23,274 bases of DNA. It comes from a virus. Of the stretch, positions 23,226 to 23,274 are shown one piece after another. A model generated the notes under the pieces. The model did no database searches and had not been told where the DNA came from. It was given only the letters and a program-made list of their open reading frames with translations. The DNA lies in IMG/VR virus record IMGVR_UViG_3300007514_000067, positions 1 through 23,274 of that record. One strand, 5' to 3'. Both the position numbers and the translations under genes were made by a program. The number at the start of each line of letters is the position of its first letter. Position 1 is the first letter of the stretch.

Positions 23226-23274
23226 ACAGGAGGCTACAAGAACGACAGACAAGCCCAAGGGACAAAACCGTCCA

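Larger units (their letters stand above)
23098..23274. promoter_or_regulatory. Gene-free control region with palindromes and hairpins upstream of the late operon
   Basis: No convincing gene lies here on either strand; an AGGAGG near 23228-23233 on the plus strand has no start codon after it inside the window. The region holds: CCATAT-N7-ATATGG (23181-23199); GATATCCC-N9-GGGATATC (23201-23225); an 8-bp inverted repeat GTGTCCCA (23112-23119) / TGGGACAC (23168-23175); and a leader hairpin AACCTG-N12-CAGGTT (23122-23145). Lacking T-tracts, these look more like operators or leader structures than terminators. All lie just upstream of terS. Confidence 0.5.

Noticed and set aside
23228-23274. Possible plus-strand gene after AGGAGG
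   Set aside because: No ATG, GTG or TTG follows at a usable distance within the window.

Overview
The window is part of a double-stranded DNA tailed phage genome (Caudoviricetes). The morphology is most likely podovirus-like. Every gene I can support lies on the minus strand, so the genome reads from right (about 23,100) to left (1). Genes are packed with stop-start overlaps (TAATG, TGATG, ATGA) or gaps of a few bases. I saw no tRNA, rRNA, CRISPR array, insertion sequence, integrase or lysis gene. The host cannot be read from the sequence. The AT-leaning composition and the protein types fit an aquatic metagenomic phage, and the single-cluster ferredoxin is of a kind common in actinobacteria and archaea, but that is weak evidence.

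Right to left: (1) 23098-23274 is a gene-free control region with two palindromes, a candidate minus-strand promoter and a leader. (2) 22624-18999 is the packaging block: a small terminase, an unrecognised 459-residue protein, a cassette of four very small genes, and the large terminase in two overlapping reading frames (ATPase, then nuclease). The cassette holds an acidic Cys protein, a one-helix membrane protein, an Fe-S ferredoxin and a second membrane protein. (3) 18958-14523 is the head block: two small unknowns, portal, scaffold, major capsid protein and a small basic protein. (4) 14513-8256 is the tail and appendage block: a connector (tail tubular A-like), a large nozzle-like protein (tail tubular B-like), fibre-type proteins, a 345-residue protein with about five 50-residue repeats, and several small structural-type proteins. 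(5) 8256-1 holds three proteins likely to be virion or ejection components. They end in one huge frame that starts at 5408 and is still open at base 1 (at least 1,802 residues).

There is no tape-measure or sheath gene, and the connector, nozzle, fibres and giant-protein order resembles T7-like or other podovirus late regions. The most interesting points are: the giant protein carries an R / S-x-S / E-x-E pattern suggesting an ADP-ribosyltransferase fold; the ferredoxin cassette sits between the terminase genes; terL is split; and coding DNA contains sharp patches where nearly every codon ends in G or T. Several genuine small genes (38, 49, 52 and 55 residues) are easy to miss because they are short, use GTG, or lie under longer spurious frames.
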